From Paenibacillus sp. BSR1-1 (GTDB lineage: Bacteria; Bacillota; Bacilli; Bacillales; Cytobacillaceae): a stretch of 64,000 bases of DNA. The stretch lies in NCBI RefSeq assembly GCF_030403775.1, contig NZ_JAQMWQ010000015.1, positions 62,001 to 126,000 of the forward strand, written 5' to 3'. Each line of letters opens with the position of its first letter. The stretch's first letter is position 1. Shown here one piece after another: positions 23,759 to 32,107 of the stretch. The position numbers were made by a program, and so were the translations under genes. Under the pieces are notes generated by a model. It was given only the letters and a program-made list of their open reading frames with translations. It ran no database searches and was not told the DNA's origin.

Positions 23759-24456
23759 TTTCCAATAAACTCCTGTGTCCAATAATTCCCTTGTGACACA
23801 TAACCTACACCAATATAGTTGTAGTTTGGACTTAAAATATTTTTTCGGTGTCCTTCACTATTCATCCAGGCATTCACAACTTCTTCCGGAGTACGCTGCC
23901 CCATAGCAATGTTTTCACCTGCATAACGGTAGGTAATACCGTACTTTTTCATCATATCAAATGGTGAACCATATGTCGGGCTCGTGTGGCTAAAGTAGCC
24001 ATTAGCAGACATATCGCGTGATTTCTCATGGGCCATTTTGCTAAGCGTTACATCCACTTTAAGCGCAGGCAAGCCATTTTTTGCTCGTTCTTGGTTAGTA
24101 AGATCGACTACTTTTTGTTCATAGGCACTTAAGGTGCTGGTGGTTTGAGTTGTAGTTGTTGGTGTTGTCTGCTGCTGAACTGGTTTAGGTGCCGGAGTCT
24201 GTACAGACTGCTGAGTTTGCACAGTTTGATTGCTTGGTGCCTGAACCTGCTGTTTTTGAGTTAATGTGATTCCAAAGCTGGCAAGATATTTTTCTATTAT
24301 GCTATTAATCTCGTTCATATTGTAGCCTTGATAAACATGTACCGCCTCTTGTGTTGTTGCGGTATTTGATGCTGCATGTGCCTTATTTAGTACTGGATTT
24401 GCTAAGGCTAATGTCGCCGCTGCAGCCACTGTAAGAATCGCTTTTTTCTTAAACAT
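23755..24456 (-). CDS. Secreted CAP-domain protein (YkwD type)
   Basis: A 233-aa exported protein. Signal peptide at 1-28 (cleavage after KAHA), a 100-residue Gln/Thr/Pro-rich linker, then a CAP/SCP domain: EQKVVDLTNQERAKNG, SHTSPTYGSPFDMMKKYG, AGENIAMGQRTPEEVVNAWMNSEGHRKNIL. The conserved His and Glu residues of the CAP cavity (SHTS, GENIA, EGHRKNI) are present. Homologues are spore-coat, wall or secreted proteins of unclear activity. ATG 24456 follows AGGAGGA. Confidence 0.9.
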   Translation of the reverse strand: MFKKKAILTVAAAATLALANPVLNKAHAASNTATTQEAVHVYQGYNMNEINSIIEKYLASFGITLTQKQQVQAPSNQTVQTQQSVQTPAPKPVQQQTTPTTTTQTTSTLSAYEQKVVDLTNQERAKNGLPALKVDVTLSKMAHEKSRDMSANGYFSHTSPTYGSPFDMMKKYGITYRYAGENIAMGQRTPEEVVNAWMNSEGHRKNILSPNYNYIGVGYVSQGNYWTQEFIGK

Positions 24457-24705
24457 GATAAAATCCTCCTGTTATGAAAAATTGCCGTTCATTAGCAAAC
24501 TCATCATAACATGCGATTTTCGTAATATTTTAGGGAGGATTTTACAAGTGGTCCTCACAAACTATTTTTAAGCTTTTTTTAATATTAACTCTATTAATTA
24601 TTTGAAAAGTTTCCAGAATTTATAATAAAAATGAAGGTTGACAGACTTTAATATGACGGGAGTTTATGACAAACATTTCAGAAAAGTGTCTATGCTTACA
24701 GCTAG

Positions 24706-24920
24706 GTGACCGGAGCCTCCTCTTTTCCGTCTTTTCGGTCACCTAGAACCCGGCTATGTGACCGGAGCCTCCTTTTTTCCGCCTTTTCGGTCACCTAGAA
24801 CCCGGCTACGTGACCGGAGCCTCCTTTTTTCCGCCTTTTCGGTCACCTAGAACCCGGCTACGTGACCGGAGCCTCCTTTTTTCTGCCTTTTCGGTCACCT
24901 AGAACCCGGCTACGTGACCG
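24706..24920. repeat. 52-bp tandem repeat array A (four units plus a partial)
   Basis: Units begin with GTGACCGGAGCCTCC at 24706, 24758, 24810 and 24862, and a partial GTGACCG at 24914; all spacings are exactly 52. Within each unit GTGACCG pairs with CGGTCAC, so every unit can form a hairpin. Units are nearly identical. The array abuts a histidine-kinase fragment. It shares period and a CGGG-N3-TAGG-N-GAC core (on the minus strand) with the array at 61244. Confidence 0.92.
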
Positions 24921-24984
24921 AAACCTTTGCTCCATCTCCATTTCGAGCAAGTAGAGTAACTTTAATGCAACGGCTGGCTTCTCT

Positions 24985-25231
24985 TCCTAAAGTATTCGAT
25001 AATGGCTCAGGCATGGACGAACAAACTCTATCAACTCTCCAAAGACGTCTTCTGGAGGACGAACATACACTTGGAGGCAAAAATATTGGCATTAAAAATG
25101 TCCATGACCGGATTCGTCTTCACTTTGGTGCTGAATACGGGCTGCAAATCGAAAGTAAACCTGGAGAGGGAACTGCTGTGACGATTTGTCTGCCGATTGT
25201 TCAATTTACTGAAGAGGTCGTTATGAACTAA
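24985..25231 (+). pseudogene. 3-prime remnant of a sensor histidine kinase
   Basis: The frame encodes only the end of a HATPase_c domain: DNGSGMDEQTL (G1 box), GIKNVHDRIRLHFG and KPGEGTAVTICLPI. This order is typical of YesM/LytS-like kinases. The phosphoacceptor His, N box and sensor part are missing, and the 5-prime side merges into the 52-bp repeat array with no ribosome site. No response-regulator gene follows. It is a decayed two-component gene. Confidence 0.82.
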
Positions 25232-25242
25232 CGACTTCTTCA
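25209..25242. terminator. Long hairpin at the end of the kinase remnant
   Basis: CTGAAGAGGTCGTT pairs with AACGACTTCTTCAG (one wobble) around a 6-nt loop. It overlaps the remnant stop codon and faces the convergent DUF3231 gene, but has no strong T-run. Confidence 0.6.
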
Positions 25243-25249
25243 GTGGATA

Positions 25250-26260
25250 TTAATCCGAACGGTTAATTAACTTATCCCGATCGTGAACTTGAGGCGGCTT
25301 TTCCAGCCACCTTTCTTTGATCATCATTTTGGCTCCATCTTCTGCATAACTCGCTAATTCAACGATTAATTTAGCATATTCTAACCCAATGTCTTTTCTA
25401 ACACTTGCACCAATAGCGGTCCCAAAATCAGCAATGGCTATCGCACTTAAAAGATTGGCTTGAAACAGCATTAATTTATCGGAAAATGGCGGTTCAATCG
25501 ATCCGGTGATTAAGGAATCCCATGTAGAAGGATAGGAAGTATTGCTGTCTTGTAAAATGTCGAAAAAGGTTTTGATCTGTTTTTTCCCAATCTTAGATCC
25601 ACGTTGCAGGAAGGTCCTTAATTCTTGTGACTTTGCCACTTGGCTAAATCCCAATAACACGGTTTGGCCTACATGGCAAACTTCGATATTGGTCCCTAAA
25701 TGGGCAATTTCAATCGCTAACAAGGGGCGCTGCTTGCCCATAAATTTTCCTAAAAAATCATTGTCCTCCACAAACAAAACCTCATCAGGATAATCCAAAT
25801 ATGGTGACCTTACATAGAATCCATATTCAAGAGATAAATCAACCGCTAAATCATACATCGTTTCTGTTTGGCTGTACCACAGCTTGTATAATTCGCGAAT
25901 GTCCTTTCTTGCAGCGATTGCTTTTGCTAATGAATACGTACTTAAGCCTGTTCTGCCCATATGTTCTAAATATCTTAAGTAAAATTCATCTGAAAACAAT
26001 CTTGGAGCATTTTTATGTATATCGTGATCGCCAAAGCCTTGTGGAATAGCAATTTCCTCTTTATGAAATAACTCAGTGATTGTTTCAAGGTGGTTTTCTG
26101 CTATTTTCAAACCAAAATCGATAATTTTTTCCGTTTTTTTATTTTCGACAGTATTTTTAAAGTGGAGGAGCATGCATTTGCCCATCGTGTCAGCCATATA
26201 AGTATTCCATAAGGTTGCAAGCTCAGAGGCTGTAAGACGCGGGTGGCGATTGGTACTCAT
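25250..26260 (-). CDS. DUF3231 family protein
   Basis: A 336-aa protein formed of two similar ferritin-like halves of about 160 residues, the usual DUF3231 layout in Bacillus. The halves begin LTASELATLWNTYMADTMGK and GSIEPPFSDKLMLFQANLLS-like segments and share mostly helical content. Members are common in spore formers, often near spore genes; function unknown. ATG 26260 follows AAAAGGGGAG. Confidence 0.85.
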   Translation of the reverse strand: MSTNRHPRLTASELATLWNTYMADTMGKCMLLHFKNTVENKKTEKIIDFGLKIAENHLETITELFHKEEIAIPQGFGDHDIHKNAPRLFSDEFYLRYLEHMGRTGLSTYSLAKAIAARKDIRELYKLWYSQTETMYDLAVDLSLEYGFYVRSPYLDYPDEVLFVEDNDFLGKFMGKQRPLLAIEIAHLGTNIEVCHVGQTVLLGFSQVAKSQELRTFLQRGSKIGKKQIKTFFDILQDSNTSYPSTWDSLITGSIEPPFSDKLMLFQANLLSAIAIADFGTAIGASVRKDIGLEYAKLIVELASYAEDGAKMMIKERWLEKPPQVHDRDKLINRSD

Positions 26261-26329
26261 TCATTCATCTCCCCTTTTTTGAATAATTTTCCCTAAGTAA
26301 GGCGTGTTTATAAGTGGAAAAAAATAGCG

Positions 26330-26361
26330 TAAAAAAAACACTTCCGCTTGCTGCGAAAGTG
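26330..26361 (-). terminator. Terminator of the dicarboxylate symporter gene
   Basis: ACACTTCCGC and GCGAAAGTGT form a 10-bp stem with one mismatch and a 5-nt loop; A-run upstream gives T-run on the minus strand. Confidence 0.8.
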
Positions 26362-26375
26362 TCTTTTTCATGTTA

Positions 26376-27623
26376 TTATGCTACATTCTCTATTTTATCA
26401 TCATGAAGTTTATGGCCTTCCCATTTGGTAATGACAATGGCAGCAAGGGAGTTTCCAACAATATTGACACACGTACGTGCCATATCCAAAATCCGGTCAA
26501 TTCCCGCAATAAACGCCAGTCCTTCAACTGGGATTCCAACACTTCCCAGAGTTGCAAGGAGGACGACAAATGATACGCCAGGAACTCCGGCAATTCCTTT
26601 TGAAGTTAACATTAGTACAAGTACTAATGTAATTTGGTGACCAATGCTCATATGAATACCATACATTTGCGCAATGAACAATGCCGCAATCGCTTGATAT
26701 AACGTTGACCCATCAAGATTAAAAGAATATCCCGTAGGAATGACAAATGAGGTAATTGCTTTTGGACAACCGATTCTCTCCATTTTTTCCATGATTCTTG
26801 GGAGAACGGTTTCTGAACTTGCTGTAGAGTACCCCAGAATAAGTTCGTCTTTTAAGTATCGAATTAGTTTAAAAATACTGTAACCAGCAATTTTTGCTGC
26901 TAAACCAAGAACAACTAAAATAAAGAAAATCATAGCACCATAAACGACGAGTACTAATTTACCTAATGGAATCAATGAAGTAATTCCAAACTTTGAAACG
27001 GTAACACCAATTAAGGCAAAAACACCAAGTGGAGCCAGTTTCATGATTTGATTCGTGACATAGAACATCGCATCAGCTGTTCCTCTAAAGAACTTAAGGA
27101 TAGGCTCCCCTTTTTCTCCAATAGCCGCTACACCGATTCCAAACATGACGGAAAAGAAAATGATCGCAAGCATATCTCCATTCGCTAATGATTGGATAAT
27201 ATTGGTCGGTACAATATTGATAAAGGTATCAGCCATCGTATGTGACTCTGTTTGTTCCGCAGTTTGAACATACGCATTAATATCAGTTTTCGTTAAGTGG
27301 GAGCGGTCAACCCCAGACCCAGGCTGGAACACATTAGCCGCAAGAAGGCCCACAAAAATAGCAATTGTCGTAATGATTTCGAAATAAAGAAGGGTCTTAC
27401 CTCCAAGCTTCCCCAGGGATTTCATATCACCCGCGCCGGCAACCCCAACGATTAGACTGGAAACCACAATCGGTACAACAATCATTTTAATTAATCGGAT
27501 AAATATCGTTCCGATAGGCTGAAGCCAAGTTACTACCCCTTCGTTTCCATAAAAAATTGCTCCGACAATAATACCAAGTGCCAGACCAATGAATATTTGC
27601 CACGCTAAGCTAATTCTCTTCAA
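26376..27623 (-). CDS. DAACS-family dicarboxylate/amino acid:cation symporter
   Basis: A 415-aa glutamate/dicarboxylate transporter. It has eight membrane segments and two re-entrant loops with YSTASSETVLPRIME (HP1 serine-rich), the unwound TM7 motif SFVIPTGYSFNLDGST and TM8 DRILDMARTCVNIVGN. Residues for cation and substrate (Asp/Arg/Asn in TM8) are present. It imports glutamate, aspartate or C4-dicarboxylates with protons or Na+. TTG 27623 is the start, seven bases after AGGAGG. Confidence 0.92.
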   Translation of the reverse strand: MKRISLAWQIFIGLALGIIVGAIFYGNEGVVTWLQPIGTIFIRLIKMIVVPIVVSSLIVGVAGAGDMKSLGKLGGKTLLYFEIITTIAIFVGLLAANVFQPGSGVDRSHLTKTDINAYVQTAEQTESHTMADTFINIVPTNIIQSLANGDMLAIIFFSVMFGIGVAAIGEKGEPILKFFRGTADAMFYVTNQIMKLAPLGVFALIGVTVSKFGITSLIPLGKLVLVVYGAMIFFILVVLGLAAKIAGYSIFKLIRYLKDELILGYSTASSETVLPRIMEKMERIGCPKAITSFVIPTGYSFNLDGSTLYQAIAALFIAQMYGIHMSIGHQITLVLVLMLTSKGIAGVPGVSFVVLLATLGSVGIPVEGLAFIAGIDRILDMARTCVNIVGNSLAAIVITKWEGHKLHDDKIENVA

Positions 27624-27970
27624 TACAATTCCTCCTCTTCAACAGCTAAATTGTTAGTTATTTTTTACTATATAAAAATTAATATGTAGAGATATATTCC
27701 AAAGCTCAACATTCAAAATAACTATATATACCAAGGATAGCGCATACATAATAACTGTTTGGTTTTTTAAAAACATTTTTTTAGAATAGCATGAAATTCA
27801 TTGTTGAGGAAGAGGCATTTTTACCATTACTTTCTTTAAGGGCCGATTCATTGGACATTCAAGCATAAACAGTCAACAATGGAATAAACAGGGAAACGGT
27901 TCAAACAAAGCAAAAAATGACAGGAAGTCCATTTGGATGGCTGTTAATATACACTCAAGGAGGGAGCGAT
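27624..27970. other. Divergent intergenic region without a recognised gene
   Basis: This 347-bp AT-rich gap holds the promoters of the symporter (minus) and the AraC-type gene (plus). I see no convincing palindrome, RNA gene or ORF with a ribosome site. Confidence 0.5.
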
Positions 27971-28831
27971 ATGGGCTGGGTCGAATCATTGCAAAGGGCA
28001 ATTAATTATATTGAAGAAAATTTATTAGAACCTATTTCAATGGAAAGCATTGCTAAACAGGCAAATGTCTCAGAATTTCACTTTCAACGTACTTTTGCCA
28101 TCTTAACCGATATTACAGTAGGGGACTATATACGAAGTCGAAGGTTAACACTTGCTGCACAGGAGCTTTCCCATTCTAGCAGCAAGATCATTGATATCGC
28201 CCTTAAATATGGCTACGACACTCCTGAGGCTTTTGCTAAAGCCTTTCGCCGGCAGCACGGCATCACACCAAGTCAGGCAAGAAATTATAGCGGAAAGCTG
28301 AAATCTTATAACCGCCTGGCCATCCAGGTGAATCTGAAAGGAGTCGAACCAATGAACTACAAAATTATTGAACGAGATGGATTTCAAGTTGTTGGAGTCA
28401 AGCGGGAGTTTGCCTGCCAAAATGGAGAGAATTTAAAAGGAATCCCGAAAATGTGGGAAGATGTCCATCGAGATGGAACAAATGATTTATTATTTAATTT
28501 AAATCTTGGGGAAATTAAAGGGGTTCTTGGGGTTTGCGTCGATAAGCGCGGCGAACAGCCCGAATTAATGGATTATTGGGTTGCTACTGAATATACGGGT
28601 GCCACTCCTGCAGAATTGATGCAGCTTGAAATACCTGCTTCCAAATGGGGTGTATTTGAAGTGCATGGAGCCATGCCAGAAGCAATGCAGAAAGCGTGGA
28701 AACAAATTTTTTCTGAATGGTTTCCATCCAGTCATTATAAGCATGCAGGAACACCTGACTTAGAAGTTTATCCTGCCGGTGACCCATGGAGCCCTGGTTA
28801 TTACTCGGAAATTTGGATACCTTTAAAATAA
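27971..28831 (+). CDS. AraC-type regulator with GyrI-like effector domain
   Basis: A 286-aa protein from ATG 27971 (AAGGAGGGAG upstream). Residues 1-105 form the double HTH of AraC (ISMESIAKQANVSEFHFQR, IIDIALKYGYDTPEAFAKAFRR). The remainder is a GyrI/Rob-type effector-binding domain (NYKIIERDGFQVVGVKREF, PASKWGVFEVHGAMPEAM, YSEIWIPLK). This layout (Rob/MarA-like with SOUL-type domain) senses small hydrophobic molecules and usually controls efflux or stress genes. No obvious target lies next to it. Confidence 0.88.
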   Translation: MGWVESLQRAINYIEENLLEPISMESIAKQANVSEFHFQRTFAILTDITVGDYIRSRRLTLAAQELSHSSSKIIDIALKYGYDTPEAFAKAFRRQHGITPSQARNYSGKLKSYNRLAIQVNLKGVEPMNYKIIERDGFQVVGVKREFACQNGENLKGIPKMWEDVHRDGTNDLLFNLNLGEIKGVLGVCVDKRGEQPELMDYWVATEYTGATPAELMQLEIPASKWGVFEVHGAMPEAMQKAWKQIFSEWFPSSHYKHAGTPDLEVYPAGDPWSPGYYSEIWIPLK

Positions 28832-28867
28832 ATTTGCGAAACGAAAATATTGCCATTTCTATATACG

Positions 28868-28895
28868 TTGTCACTCCCATTTTCTGTGTTATAAT
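28868..28895 (+). promoter_or_regulatory. Promoter of the purine permease gene
   Basis: TTGTCA (28868-28873) and TATAAT (28890-28895) with 16-bp spacing. The leader of about 75 nt does not match the purine-riboswitch consensus. Confidence 0.65.
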
Positions 28896-28974
28896 ATTTT
28901 TCGGCATAAGTTGAATATAAATTATCTACTTAATGCGGGTGGGAGAGGGCAACACGAGAGTGTGTGATTAAAAT

Positions 28975-30261
28975 ATGAGAGGAGTTTTCAAACTTAAGCA
29001 GAACAAAACAAATTTGAAAAAGGAGGTTATAGCAGGGTTAACATCGTTTTTTTCCATTGTCTACATTATAGCCGTGAATGGAAATATCCTTCAGGATGCC
29101 GGAATACCGCTTGAAGCTGGGATTATCGCAACCGTACTTTCTTCGCTGATTGGCTGTTTACTTGTCGCCTTTATGGCCAATGCACCATTAATCATCGTCC
29201 CTGGAATGGGCATTAATGCTTTATTTACCTATACGATAGTGGGTTCGATGGGGCTGAATTATATGGAAGCATTAGGAGCCGTTGTCGTATCTGGAATCCT
29301 CTTTGTGCTTGTAGCCTTTACAAAATTATCAGCGATTTTGTCTAAAGCGATACCTTCATCCTTAAAAGAATCGATTTCAGTGGGAATTGGCTTATTCATT
29401 GCCTTTATAGGCTTGCAAAAAAGCGGAATTATTGTGGAGAACCCCACTAACTTCGTAGCTATGGGGAATTTATCGGCCCCGATGGTTCTGGCATCGATTA
29501 TTAATCTGATTATCACGTTATTTTTATTTTTGAAAAAAGTACCGGGGAATTTCTTAATCAGTATTATTTTGGGGACGATCATTTCCTACTTTTTTGGTAT
29601 CGTTCATTTTTCAAAAATGGATACCAGCTTTATTTCCTTTGCAGACTATAAAAATGTTTTATTAAGTGCAGACTTTGGAAACATGGCCACCATTCCGTTT
29701 TGGACGGCTGCCTTTTCACTGGTTTTAGTTCTCGTTTTTGAAAATATCGGTCTGCTTCATTCGCAGGTGAACGGAATGCTGGAAGCACCGGAAAAGAATG
29801 AAAAATCACTTAAAGCCATTTCAATTTCTACAATTGCTTGTGGATTATTAGGCACAAGTCCATCTGTTTCGACGGTGGAAACAGCGGCGGGAATCACGGC
29901 TGGCGGAAGAACGGGGTTAACCTCTGTTGTAACAGGTTTACTCATTTTATCATCACTTTTCTTCATGCCTTTTATCAAACTCGTACCAAGTTCGGCAATT
30001 GCACCAATCCTCATCATCATTGGAGGATTGATGCTGACCAATATCGTAAATATCGATTTTACAGACTTTACTGAAGCATTTCCGGCATTTCTAGTTATTA
30101 TCATGATTCCGTTAACCTACAGTATCGTCGATGGAATTGCGTTTGGATTTATCGCTTACCCACTGGTAAAGCTTTTTACAAACAAACAAAAGCAGCTTTC
30201 TCTCTCGATTTATATTATCTCGATGCTGTTTTTGACCAATTTCCTGCTGCATACAGTTTAA
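28975..30261 (+). CDS. NCS2-family purine permease (AzgA/PbuG-PbuO type)
   Basis: A 428-aa polytopic permease. The N-terminus FKLKQNKTNLKKEVIAGLTSFFSIVYIIAVN matches the family in separate pieces and supports ATG 28975, though its ribosome site is weak. Signature segments are GMGINALFTYTIV, the QNIGLL-like FENIGLLHSQVNG, and GTSPSVSTVETAAGITAGGRTG split around the substrate site. Members carry guanine, hypoxanthine or adenine with protons. Transcribed alone with a shared terminator. Confidence 0.9.
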   Translation: MRGVFKLKQNKTNLKKEVIAGLTSFFSIVYIIAVNGNILQDAGIPLEAGIIATVLSSLIGCLLVAFMANAPLIIVPGMGINALFTYTIVGSMGLNYMEALGAVVVSGILFVLVAFTKLSAILSKAIPSSLKESISVGIGLFIAFIGLQKSGIIVENPTNFVAMGNLSAPMVLASIINLIITLFLFLKKVPGNFLISIILGTIISYFFGIVHFSKMDTSFISFADYKNVLLSADFGNMATIPFWTAAFSLVLVLVFENIGLLHSQVNGMLEAPEKNEKSLKAISISTIACGLLGTSPSVSTVETAAGITAGGRTGLTSVVTGLLILSSLFFMPFIKLVPSSAIAPILIIIGGLMLTNIVNIDFTDFTEAFPAFLVIIMIPLTYSIVDGIAFGFIAYPLVKLFTNKQKQLSLSIYIISMLFLTNFLLHTV

Positions 30262-30268
30262 TTAAACA

Positions 30269-30298
30269 AAAAAAGGGGCCATATTTGGCTCCTTTTTG
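30269..30298. terminator. Bidirectional terminator between permease and bioB
   Basis: AAAGGGGCC pairs with GGCTCCTTT (one wobble), with A-run and T-run flanks. Confidence 0.85.
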
Positions 30299-31318
30299 CT
30301 ATTTTTGTGCTGGTATTACAAAGTGCTGGCTTTCGGTTTCAAACGGATTTTCTTCAATTTCAAATCCAAGGTCTTCAATCAACTGGTAATCTTCTTTTGC
30401 CGCTTGGCCATCGGTTGTCAGATAATCACCGACGAAGATGGAGTTCGCAATAAACAGTCCCAAGTTCTGTAAGGAGCGTAAATTGTATTCCCGTCCCCCA
30501 GAAATCCGAATTTCTTTAGTTGGATTCACAAATCGGAAAAGGGCCAGGATTTTCAGGCACCGCATTGGCGTTAAATCATCCAAATCCTCTAGCTTTGTTC
30601 CTTTGATCGGATGCAGGAAATTAACCGGGATGGAATCTGCATCAAGCTCTTTGAGTGCAAACGCCATTTCAACAATATCATCATCCGTTTCACCCATGCC
30701 GCAAATCACACCAGAGCATGGTGAAATCCCTGCTTTTTTCAAGTTTTCAATCGTATGGATTCGATCATCATAATCGTGGGTGGTCGTAATATTGGCATGA
30801 TGATTGGCACTAGTATTGATGTTGTGATTAAATCGGTCGACACCAGCCGCTTTCAGCTTTACCGCCTGATCTTCAGTCACCAGCCCCAAACAGGCGCATA
30901 CTTTAATTTGCTCTACCTCTTGTTTGATTTGTTCGACAGCTGTTATCACTGTATCGACTTCATTGTTGGTGGGTCTTCTCCCGCTCATGACAATACAATA
31001 TGTACCGATTTTGTTCTTTTTCGCTTCTTTTGCCCCTTCGACTATCGTTTGCTTGCTGATTAACGTGTAGCGGTCAATTTCTGTTTTTGCTTTAATCGAT
31101 TGGGAACAGTAGCCGCAGTCCTCCGGGCAAAGCCCGCTTTTTGCATTAATAATCAAATTTAGCTTTACTTTTTTCCCATAAAAATGTCTGCGAATTTCAT
31201 AGGCAGCATGGACAAGTGCCAAGACTTCGTCATCATTGACCGCCAAAATCTCTTTAGCTTCTTCTTTCGTTAATGAATATCCACCGATTACTCTCCGTGC
31301 CAGCTTTAGCCACTCCAC
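30299..31318 (-). CDS. bioB: Biotin synthase
   Basis: A 339-aa radical-SAM enzyme that inserts sulfur into dethiobiotin. It carries CPEDCGYCSQ (CxxxCxxC, 4Fe-4S), NHNINTSANHHANI-like TNHNINTS equivalent (VDRFNHNINTSA), and RISGGREYNL near the C-terminus with the Arg that binds the auxiliary 2Fe-2S cluster. Start is GTG 31318 after GAGGTGATCA. It is not in a bio operon here: the gene is alone, divergent from bioY, and both have BirA-like operators. It would therefore act on imported or separately made dethiobiotin. Confidence 0.95.
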   Translation of the reverse strand: MEWLKLARRVIGGYSLTKEEAKEILAVNDDEVLALVHAAYEIRRHFYGKKVKLNLIINAKSGLCPEDCGYCSQSIKAKTEIDRYTLISKQTIVEGAKEAKKNKIGTYCIVMSGRRPTNNEVDTVITAVEQIKQEVEQIKVCACLGLVTEDQAVKLKAAGVDRFNHNINTSANHHANITTTHDYDDRIHTIENLKKAGISPCSGVICGMGETDDDIVEMAFALKELDADSIPVNFLHPIKGTKLEDLDDLTPMRCLKILALFRFVNPTKEIRISGGREYNLRSLQNLGLFIANSIFVGDYLTTDGQAAKEDYQLIEDLGFEIEENPFETESQHFVIPAQK

Positions 31319-31336
31319 TTGATCACCTCGTTTTAT

Positions 31337-31368
31337 TTGTTAACCATTTTAAGTTTTTAGTTTACATA
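31337..31368. promoter_or_regulatory. BirA-like operator of bioB
   Basis: TTGTTAACC, 13 bp, AGTTTACATA: an inverted pair of TGTTAAC-type half sites just downstream of the bioB -10. The spacer is 1-3 bp shorter than the usual 14-16. Confidence 0.62.
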
Positions 31369-31372
31369 TAAA

Positions 31373-31400
31373 ATTATAAAACATTAAATCTGCTAATCAA
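31373..31400 (-). promoter_or_regulatory. bioB: bioB promoter
   Basis: On the minus strand TTGATT (31395-31400), 16 bp, TATAAT (31373-31378). The BirA-like site begins five bases past the -10. Confidence 0.68.
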
Positions 31401-31425
31401 GTATTTTGGTAAAAATTTCTGATAT

Positions 31426-31456
31426 TTGTTAACCAAATAAAAAAGTAGTTGACATA
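31426..31456. promoter_or_regulatory. BirA-like operator of bioY
   Basis: TTGTTAACC, 12 bp, AGTTGACATA. The right half contains the -35 box of the bioY promoter, so bound BirA would block it. Confidence 0.65.
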
Positions 31457-31478
31457 AATTTGTCACTCCTTTTAAAAT
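31449..31478 (+). promoter_or_regulatory. bioY: bioY promoter
   Basis: TTGACA (31449-31454), 18 bp, TAAAAT (31473-31478), reading toward bioY. Confidence 0.68.
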
Positions 31479-31512
31479 CATTAATATACAAACAAAAAAG
31501 TGGGGATGGATT

Positions 31513-32076
31513 ATGAAAATTTTAGATATTACATACGTCGCACTTCTCGCGGCATTTATGGGAGTATTGGGGTTTATTCCGCCAATTATGCTTTCGTTCA
31601 CACCGGTTCCGATTACCATCCAAACCTTAGGCGTTCTTCTAGCCGGCGGCGTTTTAGGGCCAAGGCTCGGCGCTCTTAGCATGACGGTATTTTTATTGGT
31701 TGTTGCGGCTGGAGCACCACTATTGTCAGGAGGCCGCGGAGGAATTGCTGTTTTCGTTGGACCAAGTGCCGGTTACCTATTCGCTTATCCTTTAGCCGCT
31801 TTTTGCGTGGGCTATCTAATCACTCGATTTAGCAAATTTAAATTACGAAATATTTTACTTGTCAATTTAACGGTAGGTATTTTCCTGCTATACCTCATCG
31901 GTATCCCTGTTCAGGCTTTTGTGATGGATATTCCAATTGAAAAAGCCATCTTAACAAGCATGGCCTATATTCCTGGAGATATTTTAAAAGCAATTCTTGC
32001 TTCTTATTTAGTTTATAGACTGATAAAATCTCCTGCTATAAAACGTAACTTGCACAAAAATGTAGAGACACTTTAA
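31513..32076 (+). CDS. bioY: Biotin transporter substrate-binding subunit BioY
   Basis: A 187-aa six-helix S component of the ECF-type biotin importer. Recognisable are PVPITIQTLGVLLAGG, RLGALSMTVFLLV, GGRGGIAVFVGPSAGYL and YIPGDILKAILAS. ATG 31513 follows GTGGGGATGG. Preceded by a BirA-like operator and ended by its own terminator. In B. subtilis the yhfU (bioY2), yhfT and yhfS genes form one BirA-controlled set; here homologues of yhfT and yhfS follow after a 0.7-kb repeat array. Confidence 0.93.
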   Translation: MKILDITYVALLAAFMGVLGFIPPIMLSFTPVPITIQTLGVLLAGGVLGPRLGALSMTVFLLVVAAGAPLLSGGRGGIAVFVGPSAGYLFAYPLAAFCVGYLITRFSKFKLRNILLVNLTVGIFLLYLIGIPVQAFVMDIPIEKAILTSMAYIPGDILKAILASYLVYRLIKSPAIKRNLHKNVETL

Positions 32077-32092
32077 TGTGTCTTCTTTTTTT
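32065..32092 (+). terminator. Terminator of bioY
   Basis: GAGACAC and GTGTCTTC arms, 6-nt loop, then seven T. It overlaps the bioY stop codon, so it should separate bioY from the genes beyond the repeat array. Confidence 0.82.
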
Positions 32093-32107
32093 GGAGTGAT
32101 TATCCGA

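Noticed and set aside
24706..24920. CRISPR-like regular array
   Set aside because: The units are contiguous 52-bp tandem copies without unique spacers, and no cas genes occur in the window. The same holds for 32108-32812 and 61244-61555.
28896..28974. Purine riboswitch upstream of the NCS2 permease
   Set aside because: The leader lacks the conserved junction bases and paired loops of the purine aptamer and has no terminator before the gene.
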